Assembly (NCBI RefSeq): GCF_016086655.4
Contig: NC_052135.2
Coordinates: 25,138,363 to 25,202,362, forward strand
From: Lepeophtheirus salmonis
Taxonomy: Eukaryota > Arthropoda > Copepoda > Siphonostomatoida > Caligidae
Length of the DNA stretch: 64,000 nt
Reading direction: 5' to 3'
A program made the position numbers and the translations under genes. The notes under the pieces were generated by a model that searched no databases, was not told the origin of the DNA, and saw only the letters and a program-made list of their open reading frames with translations. Shown here piece after piece: positions 48,956 through 61,681 of the stretch. Each line of letters begins with the position of its first letter. Within the stretch, counting starts at the first letter, position 1.

Positions 48956-51310
48956 TGAAAATACCAATCATGTCAGATGTATACAAGCCTATTCCCCGAA
49001 TTTCTGATGAATCTCACTGTCATAATTTGGAAACATATCAACTCATGTATGATGAATCAATTAACAATCCGATTTCATTTTGGGGAAAAATTGCAAGTCA
49101 ATATCATTGGAAGAAATCTCCCAGTTCAGACGAGTTTTTGAAATATAATTTCGATGTTAATATGGGACCAATTTTTGTTAAATGGATGGCAGATGGTGTC
49201 ACAAATATTTGCTACAATGCCATTGACAGGCATTTACCTAAGAGAGCCAATCAAGTATTTTTTTTAAATGGCTATGTCATTTTGATTTTAACTTTGATTT
49301 TAACTATTAGATTGCGTTCTATTGGGAAGGCAATAATCCAGAGGATACTGGTAAAATTACTTACAAAGAGCTTCATATGGAAGTTTGCAAATTTTCTAAT
49401 GTACTTAAAAGCAAAGGAGTGCAAAAGGGGGATCGAGTTGCCATTTATATGCCAATGATAATAGAATTGGTAGTAGCTATGCTAGCATGTGCAAGAATTG
49501 GAGCTGTCCATTCAATAGTTTTTGGAGGCTATAGTTCTGACTCTTTAGCATCAAGAATTGTTGATGGAGGGGCCAAGGTTTTAATATCTGCAGATGGGGT
49601 TTATAGAGGAAATAAATTAATCAATCTTCTAGACGTCGCATATAAGGCAATGGAAGAAACTTCTTCAAATTACAGTATATATCTCATATAATAAAAAAGG
49701 TTCATTTTTCAATATAAAATACATGTATTAGACCACGATATAGATATTCACATTCTTGTATCCCACATACCTCGATTGAGTTCTGGAAGTCCACTTGAAA
49801 CTCCTTCAAGATGGAAAACTGAGAGAGACCATTGGTGGCATGAAGTAATGGAGCCTGCGAGTATTGATTGTAAATAACTAGTTCAATTTTTACTATTTTA
49901 TACTAATATATCTAGTGTCTTCTTTAGGTGATGTTGAATGGATGAACTCTGAAGATCCGTTATTTTTGCTCTATACATCGGGTTCAACGGGTAAACCTAA
50001 AGGTGTACTGCATACTACTGCAGGCTATATGATATATGCGGCAACAACCTTCAAATATGTTTTTGATTATCAAGATGAGTCAGATGTATATTGGTGTACA
50101 GCTGATATTGGTAAGTTAGTGTTGGTTTTTACCTATAAATCGATGAATTTGTGATATATAGGTTGGATTACTGGACATACTTACGTTACTTATGGTCCTC
50201 TTCTGAATGGATCTAAGTCTGTACTCTTTGAAGGAACTCCTTTCTATCCTACGAATGATCGTTTCTGGGAAATAATTCAAAAGTATTCGGTCAGTAAATT
50301 TTACACTGCACCTACGGCTATTCGTGCACTAATGAAGTTTGGAGAAGACTTCGTCTCTAAATATGATCTGAGTTCTCTGAAAGTACTCGGAACTGTTGGC
50401 GAGCCTATCAATCCTGAAGCTTGGTTTTGGTATCACAAAAATGTCGGAGGATCTCAATGTTCAATTGTGGACACATATTGGCAAACTGAAACTGGTGGCC
50501 ACATAATGACACCATTGCCGGGCTGTACTCCAACAAAGCCAGGTTCAGCATGTTTTCCATTCTTTGGAGTTTTACCTGTTATATTAGATGAATCTGGAAA
50601 AGTACTGTCCGGTGAAGCTGAAGGCTATATTGTTTTTAATAAGCCATGGCCTGGTATGATGCGATCTGTTTATGGAAACCATGATAGATTCGAAAAAACT
50701 TATTTTTCTAGGTAAAGTATTATATTTCCAAATGGCAGGGAAGATATTTTTCTAATGTGTATCAATAGATTTCCAGGTTATTATATGAGTGGAGATGGAG
50801 CAAAGCGTGATAAAGATGGGTATATATGGATAACTGGTCGTATTGATGATATGCTAAATTGTTCTGGGCATTTGATGTCAACTGCACAAGTTGAGTCAGC
50901 TCTTGTGGAACATAGACATGTAGCCGAAGCAGCAGTTGTGTCTACTCCTCATCCAATTAAAGGTCCATTTGAGTTTCTGTATAAAATAACATATTTTACA
51001 TTTTTCATAATGTTTAGGCGAATGTTTATACTGTTTTATCACTCCTATGGCTGATATATCACTGAATGATAAAATGGTTAAGGAACTCAAAAATCTTGTA
51101 AGAGAAAAGATTGCTCCCTTTGCACAACCTGACTTTATCCAAGAAGCTCCAAACTTGCCGAAGACGCGTTCTGGAAAAATAATGCGTCGTATCTTGAGAA
51201 AAATTGCACAAGATGATGATGATGTTGGGGATATTTCGACGATGGCTGATCCTGACGTTGTCAAAATACTTCAAGAAATGAGGAAGAAAATGTTGAATCC
51301 CAATAACTAA
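48956..51310 (+). CDS. ACSS2: acetyl-CoA synthetase (AMP-forming), cytosolic ACSS2 type
   Basis: Coding exons are 48970-49254, 49311-49674, 49732-49869, 49928-50110, 50162-50711, 50769-50962 and 51018-51310 (TAA). Frame is kept across six introns of 51-58 bp, giving 668 aa, a normal length. The enzyme converts acetate, ATP and CoA to acetyl-CoA, AMP and PPi through acetyl-adenylate. Visible are the adenylate-forming P-loop motif YTSGSTGKPKG (278-288), GWITGH (324-329), TVGEPINPEAW, WQTETGG (430-436), MSGDGAKRDKDGYIWITGRI ending at 532, and the C-terminal PKTRSGKIMRR with catalytic, acetylation-regulated Lys625. The N-terminus (MSDVYKPIPRISDES) has no obvious mitochondrial presequence, so the nucleocytosolic form is inferred. 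A splice acceptor at 48955 suggests an upstream 5'UTR intron, so 48956 starts the exon and the ATG is at 48970. Odd: NCSGH at 537-541 where NVSGH is usual, and a weak donor (GTCCAT) for the last intron. Confidence 0.97.
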
Positions 51311-51380
51311 TTGAATGACTTCGTAAAAACTTACAAAATGTTTGCATTTAAATCAGTAGCTCTTGTTCAAATATACATAC

Positions 51381-51386
51381 AATAAA
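51381..51386 (+). promoter_or_regulatory. probable poly(A) signal of the acetyl-CoA synthetase gene
   Basis: AATAAA 71 nt after the stop codon, a suitable distance for 3' end processing. Other hexamers follow in this AT-rich region, so it is the first plausible one rather than a proven one. Confidence 0.5.
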
Positions 51387-51389
51387 TAG

Positions 51390-52699
51390 TTTTTATATTT
51401 ATCCCAGAGTATAATATGTATACTTAACTAACTTCATGTGTATGTATGTGTAAGTTAAGATATGAAGTGACTAATTTATGGTTGTTTCTTCTCTCTTCAT
51501 CTTAGTTGTTGGCCTTTTTTTTATTTCCGAACATTTGTTGGTATTTAGATTTTCTTTCACTCAAGTTTCTACCTTTCATAATAATTTATTATTATTTGAG
51601 ATGTACTTAAAATTTTAATTACTGCTTCTTAGAAATAAATATATTGAGGCATTCCCTCTATAAAATAATATTGCCAATATTGAGCTTATGTACTCAAAAC
51701 CAGCCGAAGCTACATTTAAGGAAAAGTATATTTTGGGTACAAAAAATTTATATTAAATAATATCTTTTCTCGTTCAATTTTTTTTTTTTGATTAGTCTGT
51801 AAAAATATAATTATTATTACTGTGTATGTCCTGAAGAAAAGATTGCAACCGTCCCCGGGTAACAGGGAAAGTTGCAACATTTGACCGCCTATAATTAAAT
51901 GGAATTTGTGGGAAAACTATTAACTACATGTTCAAATAATATCATTTTGTGCTAAATTTTGGAGTGTAATTCAACACAGCTTTGGATAATTGAAATTATT
52001 TTAATATTGGGGATATTTTGCTTTGAACTATAAATGAAATAATTTTTGAGTGTGTGGTTAATATCTTGGAACTGCTATGACTCCTTGATCAAACAAATAA
52101 CAATATAGCAACGAGCGTGTGTTGCTAAATCTCAGCGCGTCATATTAAATAAAAGAAAAAGGGAGTACAACAAAATTCAGGAATGGAGCGCCCGTCGTCC
52201 AAAAATGACATTTAATATTGTTGTTTAAGCCGTAGAATACGAAAATGACTATTATAACCTTTAAAGGGTTAGCCTTTAGAGCCTTTTCTTATCCAGTTTT
52301 TATGGTATTATCCTGATTTAATGACATATTTCGACGTGAAAGAACTATTTAGATGAAAGTCAAAGTTAATTACAAATTGAAACAAACATTGCAACATTTG
52401 AAAAATGAACTATTTATTACTTTATCTCGATTTCAATTTATAAAAATGTGTACACAACCAAAAAATATTACTTTACTTAGAACTTAATTATTATTTTTTT
52501 CCTTTAAGTGATATATATCATAACTGAAGTTATAGAATAGACCAAAATTTATAGAAATACAATAACGCTTTTTCGATTGATGTGTGACTTTCACCACGCT
52601 TTTTAATAGTGACGTCAAAGAGTATAACTGTTACCAAGATGAGCTATATAAATATATCGCCTTCCTTGACTATTATTGTTCCGTTGCTATTAATAAATA
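51390..52699. other. AT-rich intergenic stretch, no gene seen
   Basis: No recognisable coding or repeat structure except short, less AT-rich islands near 51845-51900 and 52130-52210. Confidence 0.5.
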
Positions 52700-53120
52700 A
52701 TGATGTAAATCCGATATATTTTTTAGGTGGCTTGTTATTTTGTAATTTTTCTTTTCCTTAGCAGTTGTCAGTATTATTTAATTCCTGAGTAGTGAACATC
52801 CTTTTCTAAATAGATTCAATTATATTCAAATCTGATTGATAGTTCGTGTGTGCTAATAAAAGATGGAGCGTAACTCTGAGGATTTGTTACATAACTATAA
52901 TTGTAAGTCCTTGTTGGACTCAGAGTGGAACATGGGATAGACATTGGAGTAATTCTAGCAAATGTCCTTCTTTATATCCTTTTCTCCTTCCTCTTTTGTT
53001 ACAGCTGATTATAGTTGATCGAATGAAACGTCATTAGCGCTATTCTTTCTCTCCTCCTTAACATTCTTCAAATTGTCAAGGTTACCATGTTGATTTTTGG
53101 TTTAACATGCTCATTCCAAA
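52700..53120 (+). repeat. dispersed ~400-bp repeat family, copy 3 of 3
   Basis: Same orientation as 22798-23260 and 34189-34645. Shared: ATGATGTAA, TTTTCCTTAGCAGTTGTCA, CTAAATAGATTCAA, GGATTTGTTAC, GTAAGTCCTTGTTGGACTCA, TTACAGCTGATTATAGTTGA, GAATGAAACGTCATTAGCG and AAGGTTACCATGTTGATTTT. Confidence 0.8.
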
Positions 53121-54589
53121 CTGCATTTTCATCATTATTTGTTATACTCTATGATATCAAAATCTGTCTATCTTGCCCAGCAGTTGGTACGATAAAATTG
53201 AAAATTCTAGCAAGCCCGATTACATAATGATCTAATTTAGTATTTCAATTAACTTTTGAATAGGCCTAAAAAAAAAATATGTTTCGATAAAAAGGTCGAT
53301 TTTTTGTCAATTTAGCTTTTAATATCAATTAAAAAATTACTAAATAAGCTAGCTAGGCTGTGTGAAATACAGAGTTACAATAATACTCTTGCGGAACATG
53401 TCAATCCCTTATGAGTTTAAGATCATATAATTTAATAGTTTAGAGGCAAAAAGATTAAACGAAGTTTAAAGAGGCTTCATATTCAAATTAGTTGATTAGT
53501 ATTCGGCCACTATTGATAATTATATATAACATTTTCTCCTGGAATATTATTATAACTATATTTCACGTAAACTATCTAGCTTATTTATCAACACAATTAA
53601 AACTTAATTAGATAAAAGATGAGATGCAATTTGAAATTCTTTATTATAACATAAAATAATAATGAATTCACGGCTTCCAATAAATTCTGCTCAGTGCTTT
53701 TCTAAAGAATATTAAGTTCATTCTGGAAAGAAAGAGCGTCTTGAAAGATTTTGAATACGTATTAATTGAGTCAAATAAAAGATTTAAAAAAAAAAATATC
53801 AATAGTACAGTAGATAGGTCGGTACTATTTTAGAAGCTCATCAGATTCTTCTCTTCATTGTCCAAACCTAAATGTCTTTCATCAGAGAGAATACCTGAAT
53901 AGTTACATTTTAATTACATCTTAATATATTTTTAAAGAAAGAGATGAGTATATACTTATAGAATTGTCACAAGTTCAAATTCATTTAATGAAACATCCGA
54001 AAATTTTAGTAATTTTGTGAAATGACTGCTGCACTTAGACATGAATATATTAAGGGATTTCATGAAATGACTGAAATGATTCTCCAGTCTTTTCATGAAA
54101 TGTCTGATTATTATGATATCTAGAAAAATAATACTTCTATAATTTTTAGCACTTAATAATAATTTCAGTTAATCGAATAAAGTTATTTCACCAAGTTATT
54201 ATAATAAAACTTGATAATATTTGAACAACTAAGACTGCTGTAGCGACTACACTTTAGAATTAACGTAATTACGTCGATTTGTTTTGCTTCTTGCCTATAC
54301 TGCAGTCAGAATAGAAACATCCTTGGACCCCATAAAGTACATATCTTAGAGCTAGACGAATTGTGATGGTATTGTCCATTTCAACATTAGAGTTATTTAG
54401 TAATTGCTGAGGACAAAAGCGGAATTGATTCCCGAAATGCATTGTTCGAAAATTTCAAATTTCTGCGGCAATTGTGTAAAAGTCGTTTGAAGTCCCTTAT
54501 CAAGGACATATTACTTTCGGGAGGAAGAATGTCAATATACTACAAGGAATATTCGTTTTTGGTCATGATAAAAATGGCTAATTTATTGT

Positions 54590-54683
54590 AGATGGTGTCA
54601 ATAATGGTGACTCATGGGCAGCAAGAGATGGTTCACAAGTGGTAGTAATATACTATGATAACAAAGTTCAATATGCATGTCAA
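54590..54683 (+). other. exon-like segment, unknown
   Basis: Between TTTATTGTAG (3' splice-like, ending 54590) and GTAACTA (5' splice-like, from 54684) is an open stretch encoding VNNGDSWAARDGSQVVVIYY followed by DNKVQYACQS, less AT-rich and more protein-like than its surroundings. In the same frame just upstream, interrupted by a stop, is GIFVFGHDKNG. No partner exon was found and no family was recognised. It may be a gene relic or part of an unidentified element. Confidence 0.3.
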
Positions 54684-56659
54684 TCGGTAACTAATTAATT
54701 GATTTAGATATCATAAAATATAAATATTATTATTTTTCGATGTAATCACTCTATTTTAAAGACCTTGTTTCTCCCATGTCATTAAAGACCGTTTATTTTA
54801 GGTCCTGTAAGACCCTCTCCTATATATTATTCTATTATTTTTATGTTCTTAAACAGCTCTTACACAACGTTTGAGAGATCAAAATCTTCATGTAGTCAAG
54901 TTAAAGTAGTTGTTAAAATGTATCAAGGTTATGTGTGATGTTTTTGATAAGTTTTATTACCTATGGTCTCCACAATCTCGATAAACGATTCGGATTTTCC
55001 TAGAGGATCACCCTCTTCCATCAGTCAAGTCTTCTCCTTTCTTAACCTTCTGACTTGGCTTATGGATAAGTTCCGATCTCATGCAAATTTTTCATGATGG
55101 GTTTGATCTCAGAAGATGCCCTTAGTCCTAAAGCCAAGTCAAGAAACAAATGGCATTTCAAAAAACTGTAATTATAGACAGTAACTTTTGATAGTCTTTT
55201 AAGGAAGTTAAATCTGGAAATTTAAATGCTGTTTTAGCCCCCTTTTTCAAATGCAAGAACAGATTTAAGCACTTTAGAAAAAAAAAATTGTATTTCTGAG
55301 CAAAAAAAAAAAAAAAAATGATGTCGATGATAAATTTCATAAATTCTATTAATCAAGAAGTTAATTTGCAGTAAAAAGTGTACGCCATTGGGTAAATGAC
55401 CCTTCACTTCTTTACAATTTATATAGTAACGGCAATATTTTTGGAATTGGTACTAATACATAAATTTTATTTTGGCCTAGTCATAAGCTTAAAAAAAAAT
55501 ATAAATGAATCTATCGATCGGATTCCTGACAAAATCCCATGGGCTAACACTATAGCTGACAAAGCAAAACAATAGTTTCACTACTGTATAGCCAATATTT
55601 TAGTCCTGATTTCAACTATAAATTATGGAATCAATTTATATGAACCAAACACAATTTAGTGTGGGGATTTAACCTTGGGTCGTGTTTATGTACCTTTATC
55701 TTTATTGTCATCTTACTCAAAATATGGATGTGGCACAAAATGGGTTGCTTACATTGTCATTTGAAGGAGTTGATTTTCTCTAAATTTATTTTATAGTGAC
55801 ATGTATGGTTAGGCGTCTATTTGATATAATATTTCCTACAATTAACAACATCCAGAAATATTTGATTCAATATATTAGTACTTAAAATGAAAGAACTTTA
55901 TCTTGATTTGGAAAAAAATAAATCCTGAAGACTGATTTCCCAAGCTCAGTTTCAAGATTAAATCGGATGAAATGAAAAAATGAATTTAATTTAGGTTTAA
56001 AAATGTACATTTAATAACATTAATTAGAAAAAAATTATTTACTGTTTTATTTTTTTGTCAAATGCTGATTTGCCAAGCCGATTCTCATTTCTTGGACTTA
56101 AGATAATATTTATCCCTGAAGGAAGGATGATGTTTCAAAATTTCTTTCCATTCTCGGGAATGGGTTACTCCATGAGAAAAAAAATCTTGTTACTTTGAAA
56201 GTTTTTTGTAGAAGGTACCCTTGTATATATCTTGGTGTAGTTCATATCAAAACCCTGTTTGATTTTAAACAGTCCTCATTGAGTAAGTCTTATATATACC
56301 ATTACATTATAATACCATAGTTTGGATAATAAATTGTCCTATTTAATCATATTTTTGTTACAGCTATACTTTTATGACTTAAAACCAAACTTTCCTTTCA
56401 TATTCGACATTAAAGTATGTAAATATTAATAAGTTAGTAGGTACATACAATAATATCCATGTATACTAAAATAAAATATAATTGAAGTAAATGTAGATGA
56501 ATTAAAAAGATAAAAAAATACCTATCTAAATTATTTTCATTCGAACATATCTGTCGAAGTTATTAAACATTATAAGAAATCCAAACACAAAGATTTGTAT
56601 TTTTAGTGCAGCCGTACAAATTGAAAAAGTTCCTAATTTATAAGGTTTTAATTCAGAAC

Positions 56660-56985
56660 ATATTATGAAAGAGTTATTTAAAAATTGGATCCTGTATCAA
56701 AATGACCAATTCATTTAAAAATAAAAATGACTTCAGATCCTATCAACATTCAAAATTATGTGTTTCAAGTCAAACATAATTTTTAAGTATACGTATTGTG
56801 AAATTTTAAATTTGTTAATTTGCTACTCTAACTGAAAAGATGTATTTGAAATCATAAAGATTTTTCCTCTCTTATAAGATTAAATACAAAACAAAAAGAG
56901 ACGACTTCTTGAGCCGGATGACATTCACAAGAATTTTAACCTTCGAATAAGAACACACAATATAATAGTTTCCTCGAACAACAAA
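56660..56985 (+). repeat. dispersed repeat, copy 2 of 2
   Basis: Counterpart of 770-1155 in the same orientation, with landmarks GTTATTTAAAAATTGGATC, GATCCTATCAACA, TTGTGAAATTTTAAATTTG, CATAAAGATTTTTCC and CCTTCGAATAA. Confidence 0.6.
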
Positions 56986-59086
56986 ACCGTATCGAGTTGT
57001 GAACCCAAACTTAACGGTTCAACAGAACTAATTTAACTTGATTGTTGAATCATTTTGGAATTTGCGTGTCAAATCACCATCTTTGCGTGTTAGTATGAAA
57101 TGTTTATATATCACTCGATCCTTTGTCAATTCATCAGCATCATATAATTTTTTGTGAAATCACAAAATTTTTTAAATAAAAAGACTTGCTTTAACTAATT
57201 GTAGTTTATATAGACATTCCCTATAACATAACAACATAAGGAAAAAGCTAAGTAAAATTGAGCTTATAGGGAAATTTTATAAACCAAATTTAAAGGTAAT
57301 TTTTTTGTATATCTTCATTAAGATAATAGGGATAAAAAAATCTGAGTTAAATTAAAATTTAATATGCATCTAGTATAAATTATTTTTCTGGTCAACATAA
57401 GGAATGAATACATAGGTTGGATAGAATTAAAAAATGTTCTTCAATAGATTTAATCAAACAATGTATGTAACTATAATGGAGATAGGTATAAAAGTAGATT
57501 ATGCCGTTTCCAATTAACTACCTACAGAAATAAACAATTTCAAAATTAAAACCCTAGCTACAATATTCTATATTATTTACATAATATATAGATCTCAATC
57601 AATACTTTATTAAATATGCTCTTTAAGAAATATAATTTGAAGGGTTAAAATTAGGATAGTTATAAAATAAACATAAAATTAATGAAAAATTTGATTTTTA
57701 TCTTTTAATTATGATCAGTGGAATAAAATTTAAAAAATGTACATAATATGTCATAAGATAGAAAACTTAAAATTGAAACGTTATATACATATTTCCCATA
57801 GATATATATTTCACTACATTTTCTGTTATTTCTCGATATTTACATATTTGTTAAAACACAATAAACATTATTATGTAAAGTGTAAATATGTACTCGGCTA
57901 TTTGTGAATTTGGGAAAATGGAATATATTTTTGCTTATTTTCATATATGTATGAGCTCCTTCAAAATGGATCTTTAAAACCATGGTATAAAATAATCTAC
58001 TAAAGTTCAAAGTTTTTCCAATTTTTTTTTTGTGGGATTATGGAGAAATTTTTATTGACGATGATATGTCATCAAAACAATCAGTATAAGTGTCCATTGT
58101 AATTGAAAAATGTTCTTATTTTTAGTAGTAAATTTTTTTTGACTTCGTGGAAACATACATGATGTCATGCAACTTATAAATAAAGAAAGGACAACAGCAA
58201 TGATTGAAGAAGAAAATAAATTTTACATATCGACTAAATATTTGCCACTTTACTTTTTTCCTAAATTCTTATTTAATCCACCGATGAAGTTGCACAGTTG
58301 ACGTGGTGACACTTAAGATATATTTATAGAACTAATTGACAAGTTGGACACAAATCAGAGTTTTAAGTGACTATAACTTTACCCTTCAAGGAAGTACTTA
58401 GATAAGTTTTGATAGATTTTGATATAGATAACACAAAAGTGTGATGGATTTAAATATTAATTTAAAACACTTTCTGTAATTAAAAGATATTTTTATTGCG
58501 TACTTTTTAATGTACACATAAACATTAGGGTTAGACACGTATTCCCGTCACAATTAATTCAATCATGGCTGTTGTCACGTTTTTGACAAGTTCATAACCT
58601 CCGATGAAGTATTATCGTTAAAAAGAACCTGTAAAGAAATTTTAAGGGCCTTTTGACACAGTTTAGTAAAAGGACTCTAAAAAAAGCTTGACCTTTTAAA
58701 TAAAGATAATTAGGTAATAAAACAAAACACTCTTTTCTAAAAAAAAGTGATTTAAGTAAAAATAAACCATCTTATTTATTAACAAAGGCCCTGTATTTTT
58801 TTGGGAAAAGAAAAAACGCATATTTTGATTTCCAAAAAAGCTCATTTCATAGTAGAGTCGGAAAAAAAATATTTGTGGGAAATGGAAAAATATTTTACAG
58901 CCACCCTTCCCCTCAAAGAAAATCCTAGCAATTTCTGACAAAATACTGACTTCAATTCAATAAAAAAATCTAACATGTTAAGTATTTATGTATGTAATTA
59001 AATATATTTGCATTTCAATTATAAATTAATATAAATATAAATAAATAAATAATATTACATAACATAGCGAGGTAGATAAATAATGT

Positions 59087-59092
59087 TTAATT
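59087..59092 (-). promoter_or_regulatory. possible poly(A) signal for the SLC35G-like gene
   Basis: ATTAAA on the minus strand, 64 bp beyond the stop codon. A canonical AATAAA occurs only much farther on (minus strand at 58780-58775). Confidence 0.35.
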
Positions 59093-59155
59093 TGTTTAAA
59101 TCGCAATAATGTTTGAGCAATTGAAGAGTACGCACATGCACTTGTTGTCTCCTAA

Positions 59156-61136
59156 TCAACATTTTGGTTTCTCAGTCATGACCTCATTTGATGCAGGTTT
59201 GCTCGTGAAAAAATCTGAAAAAAATTTGTTAATACATTTTTCCATGGTTACAACAATTACAGATGAAACAACGATAACTGTGCCGAAAATTTGATCAATA
59301 GATGGTTTTTCATGGAAGTAGAGTATCTACAAAAAATAATGATTATAAAATATATAATTCATGTAAAATAACAAAATAGTTTTTAGAACTAAATTTCTTA
59401 TGTTAAATTTTGAATTAATAAACTAATTTCAAATATGGCCCCGTCAACACTAAAACAAGCTAGAAGGATTTCCCCCAAAATTGAATTTGGATTGCATTTT
59501 TACTCTCACAAAAATTATTCTTACTTACCCTTTGGAGGCACTGAAAGTAATTAAAATGGACTGTCATAATAAGAAAATGAGAAATTCACATATTTTATTT
59601 GAAAGGCACATCTAGATCAATATTAGTCTCATATATAAAATCAGGTTCTAAATTATAGTTACATTTTAATTCCTATCATAAATTAGAATATAAAACCTTT
59701 AGTTCACTCTAATATATCTATCAAATATTGTGTCGTATGTACATATGAAATAAAATAATAAAATGGGATTTTCTCTTTTTCTTTATTTTGTTAAAGATTG
59801 TTTTTATGTTGACACACCACAAATATTAGATTAATATATATTTACCTGAATGGAAAAACTAAATACAATTTGAAGTGCTCGAACCATAGTAACTTTTGTT
59901 GGACATCCTTTGGAAATGGCCCCTGTAAGAAAAAAGATAGTTCAAACTAATGTTAAGCAATATAAAAAAAAATACTTACCAATAATGCAAAATTGCTGTA
60001 ATACACCCAGAATAGCAACAACAACTGCTATACCCCACACTAGCCCATCGGTAGGAAGTAATGGTATGGAGGGATCTTGAAATGGAATGGAGAAAAATCC
60101 TACGATGGTAATGGCAATTCCAAGAATAAAAGCAATCATTTGTTTGGACAAATTTGAGGAAATTTTCTTCGTAAAAACGGAACCTAGTGCTGATAAAACT
60201 AGAGCCCCTATTGCCATGAAGTAACCACCAATATCTTCTTCAAAGGAGTCCAACTAATTAATAAATGAGCTATATGTTAAAAAGTTATAAAAAGTACAAA
60301 AAGTTTTAGTTTTACCATGACAAATTTGTAAGGTTGAAAAATGAGAACAACTCCCCCAACGAGAAAAACAGTGCTGATGCTCCGAATAATGTTGCAACGA
60401 TCATTCAAAACAAAGTGACTAAAGATCATTACTAAGACGGGTGATCCATTCAATATCGTATGTACATTAGCCATATATATTCGTTTCAATGCTCCAAATA
60501 TTAGTAATAAACGGAATCCAGCGCAAGCTGCTACGAGAGAGAGTATAAGTGATATGATGCACTTAGGATTAATTCGTTGCCCAGGTTGGATTTCTGGAGT
60601 TGAAGAGAAGCGAAATCCAAGATCTTTAAGACCCATTATCATTGATCCCATAAGAAACATCTAACATGAGAAAAAATGAATAATAAAAATTGAAAATTAC
60701 TTTATGTAAATAATGTTCAAATCTTACTTGAAACATCCCTCTGAGTAAAAGTATAGCTGATAGATTGATATCTTTTTTGATGATCTTATAGCAAGAGGAG
60801 TAAATAGTCATGAGGATTCCAGATAAAAACGCCAAAAAGAGTCCACTGTTTCCACCTGCAGAACAGCGGTTTATTGTGAATAATGTGTTTAGAGAAGGAG
60901 CTCTTGAGGTACTAAAGGAAATTAATATGATATATTTGATCAGAATTGAAGGAATTGACATACTTAGCCACAGATATAATATCCAAACTATCCATAGACT
61001 GTGAAGGGATTGTAATTGAGGCCTCAGCCTCCTTTTGCAGCCTCTTCTCTTCATTTAGAGGTAAGGGATCTCTTGAAATATTACTACTAACCTTATTATG
61101 ATAGTCTAATTCTGATGAGTTCGTGTCTGAAGCCAT
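59156..61136 (-). CDS. EamA-domain transporter, SLC35G-like
   Basis: Six exons on the minus strand: 61136-60964, 60911-60728, 60660-60316, 60253-59980, 59922-59846 and 59326-59156 (TGA). Frame is kept across GT-AG introns of 52, 67, 62, 57 and 519 bp, giving 407 aa. The product fits the drug/metabolite transporter superfamily, with two tandem EamA repeats (about residues 73-218 and 243-378) and roughly ten hydrophobic segments. Recognisable parts are SGLFLAFLSGILMTIYSSCY, LRGMFQMFLMGSMI, the ILNGSPVLVMIFSHFVLNDR loop that ends repeat 1, GALVLSALGSVFTKKI opening repeat 2, and VRALQIVFSFSIQILYFHEK near its end. A hydrophilic acidic N-terminus of about 57 residues (MASDTNSSELDYHNK...) precedes the membrane domain. 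Solute and membrane are unknown; the SLC35G name rests on overall layout, and other SLC35 or DMT families remain possible. The start is the first in-frame ATG. Confidence 0.9.
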
Positions 61137-61680
61137 AATTACTATTTTCTAATAGTAACTCGCAAAAAACTTAGATACAACAATTCTTTCAAGTCAGCAC
61201 AGCACAGATTAACCAGCAATTAGAATAGATGCTCAGTCCTTAAAGTGAAATGAGAGAATAATAAGTATGAAGTAAAGTATTGTAGTTATAAGGGTTGATT
61301 AGGAGGATGGTAAGTGATGCTGGTATTTTAACTAGAGCGACCGCAAACTTCGTTCAGGGTTTTACCTTAATTTTTGAGCTAATTTATTTTAAAAAGCCAG
61401 CTATTATATTTGGAAAGGGAAATCCCAGTAAAAGAAACTATATTTATGAAAATAACAGCTGATAATTCTTTGTCCGACCTAATGTATGAATGTAATAAGA
61501 TAAAAAAAATATATTATAGATGACCATTGGAAATTACCAGTAGTTGAATTTTTTTTGTCGTCAGAGTAAATTAATTAGAAAAATCTCAATAACTTTTTAT
61601 GAATAAATTATACATAAAAATTGTAGTAATGTTAATTAAATAGGATATAATATTGTTGTTAAATCTGGAATATGATATCT
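61137..61680. other. upstream region of the SLC35G-like gene
   Basis: Presumed 5' UTR and promoter of the minus-strand transporter gene. I see no clear TATA box or initiator that stands out from the AT-rich background. Confidence 0.4.
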
Positions 61681-61681
61681 T

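Larger units (their letters stand above)
53121..59155. other. AT-rich intergenic stretch, no confident gene
   Basis: Six kilobases with no convincing gene. It includes one exon-like segment (54590-54683, listed separately), an A run at 55301-55317 and the second copy of the repeat at 770-1155 (56660-56985). Everything else reads as background. Confidence 0.5.

Noticed and set aside
50896..51264. 122-codon minus-strand open frame
   Set aside because: Antisense to the last two exons of acetyl-CoA synthetase.
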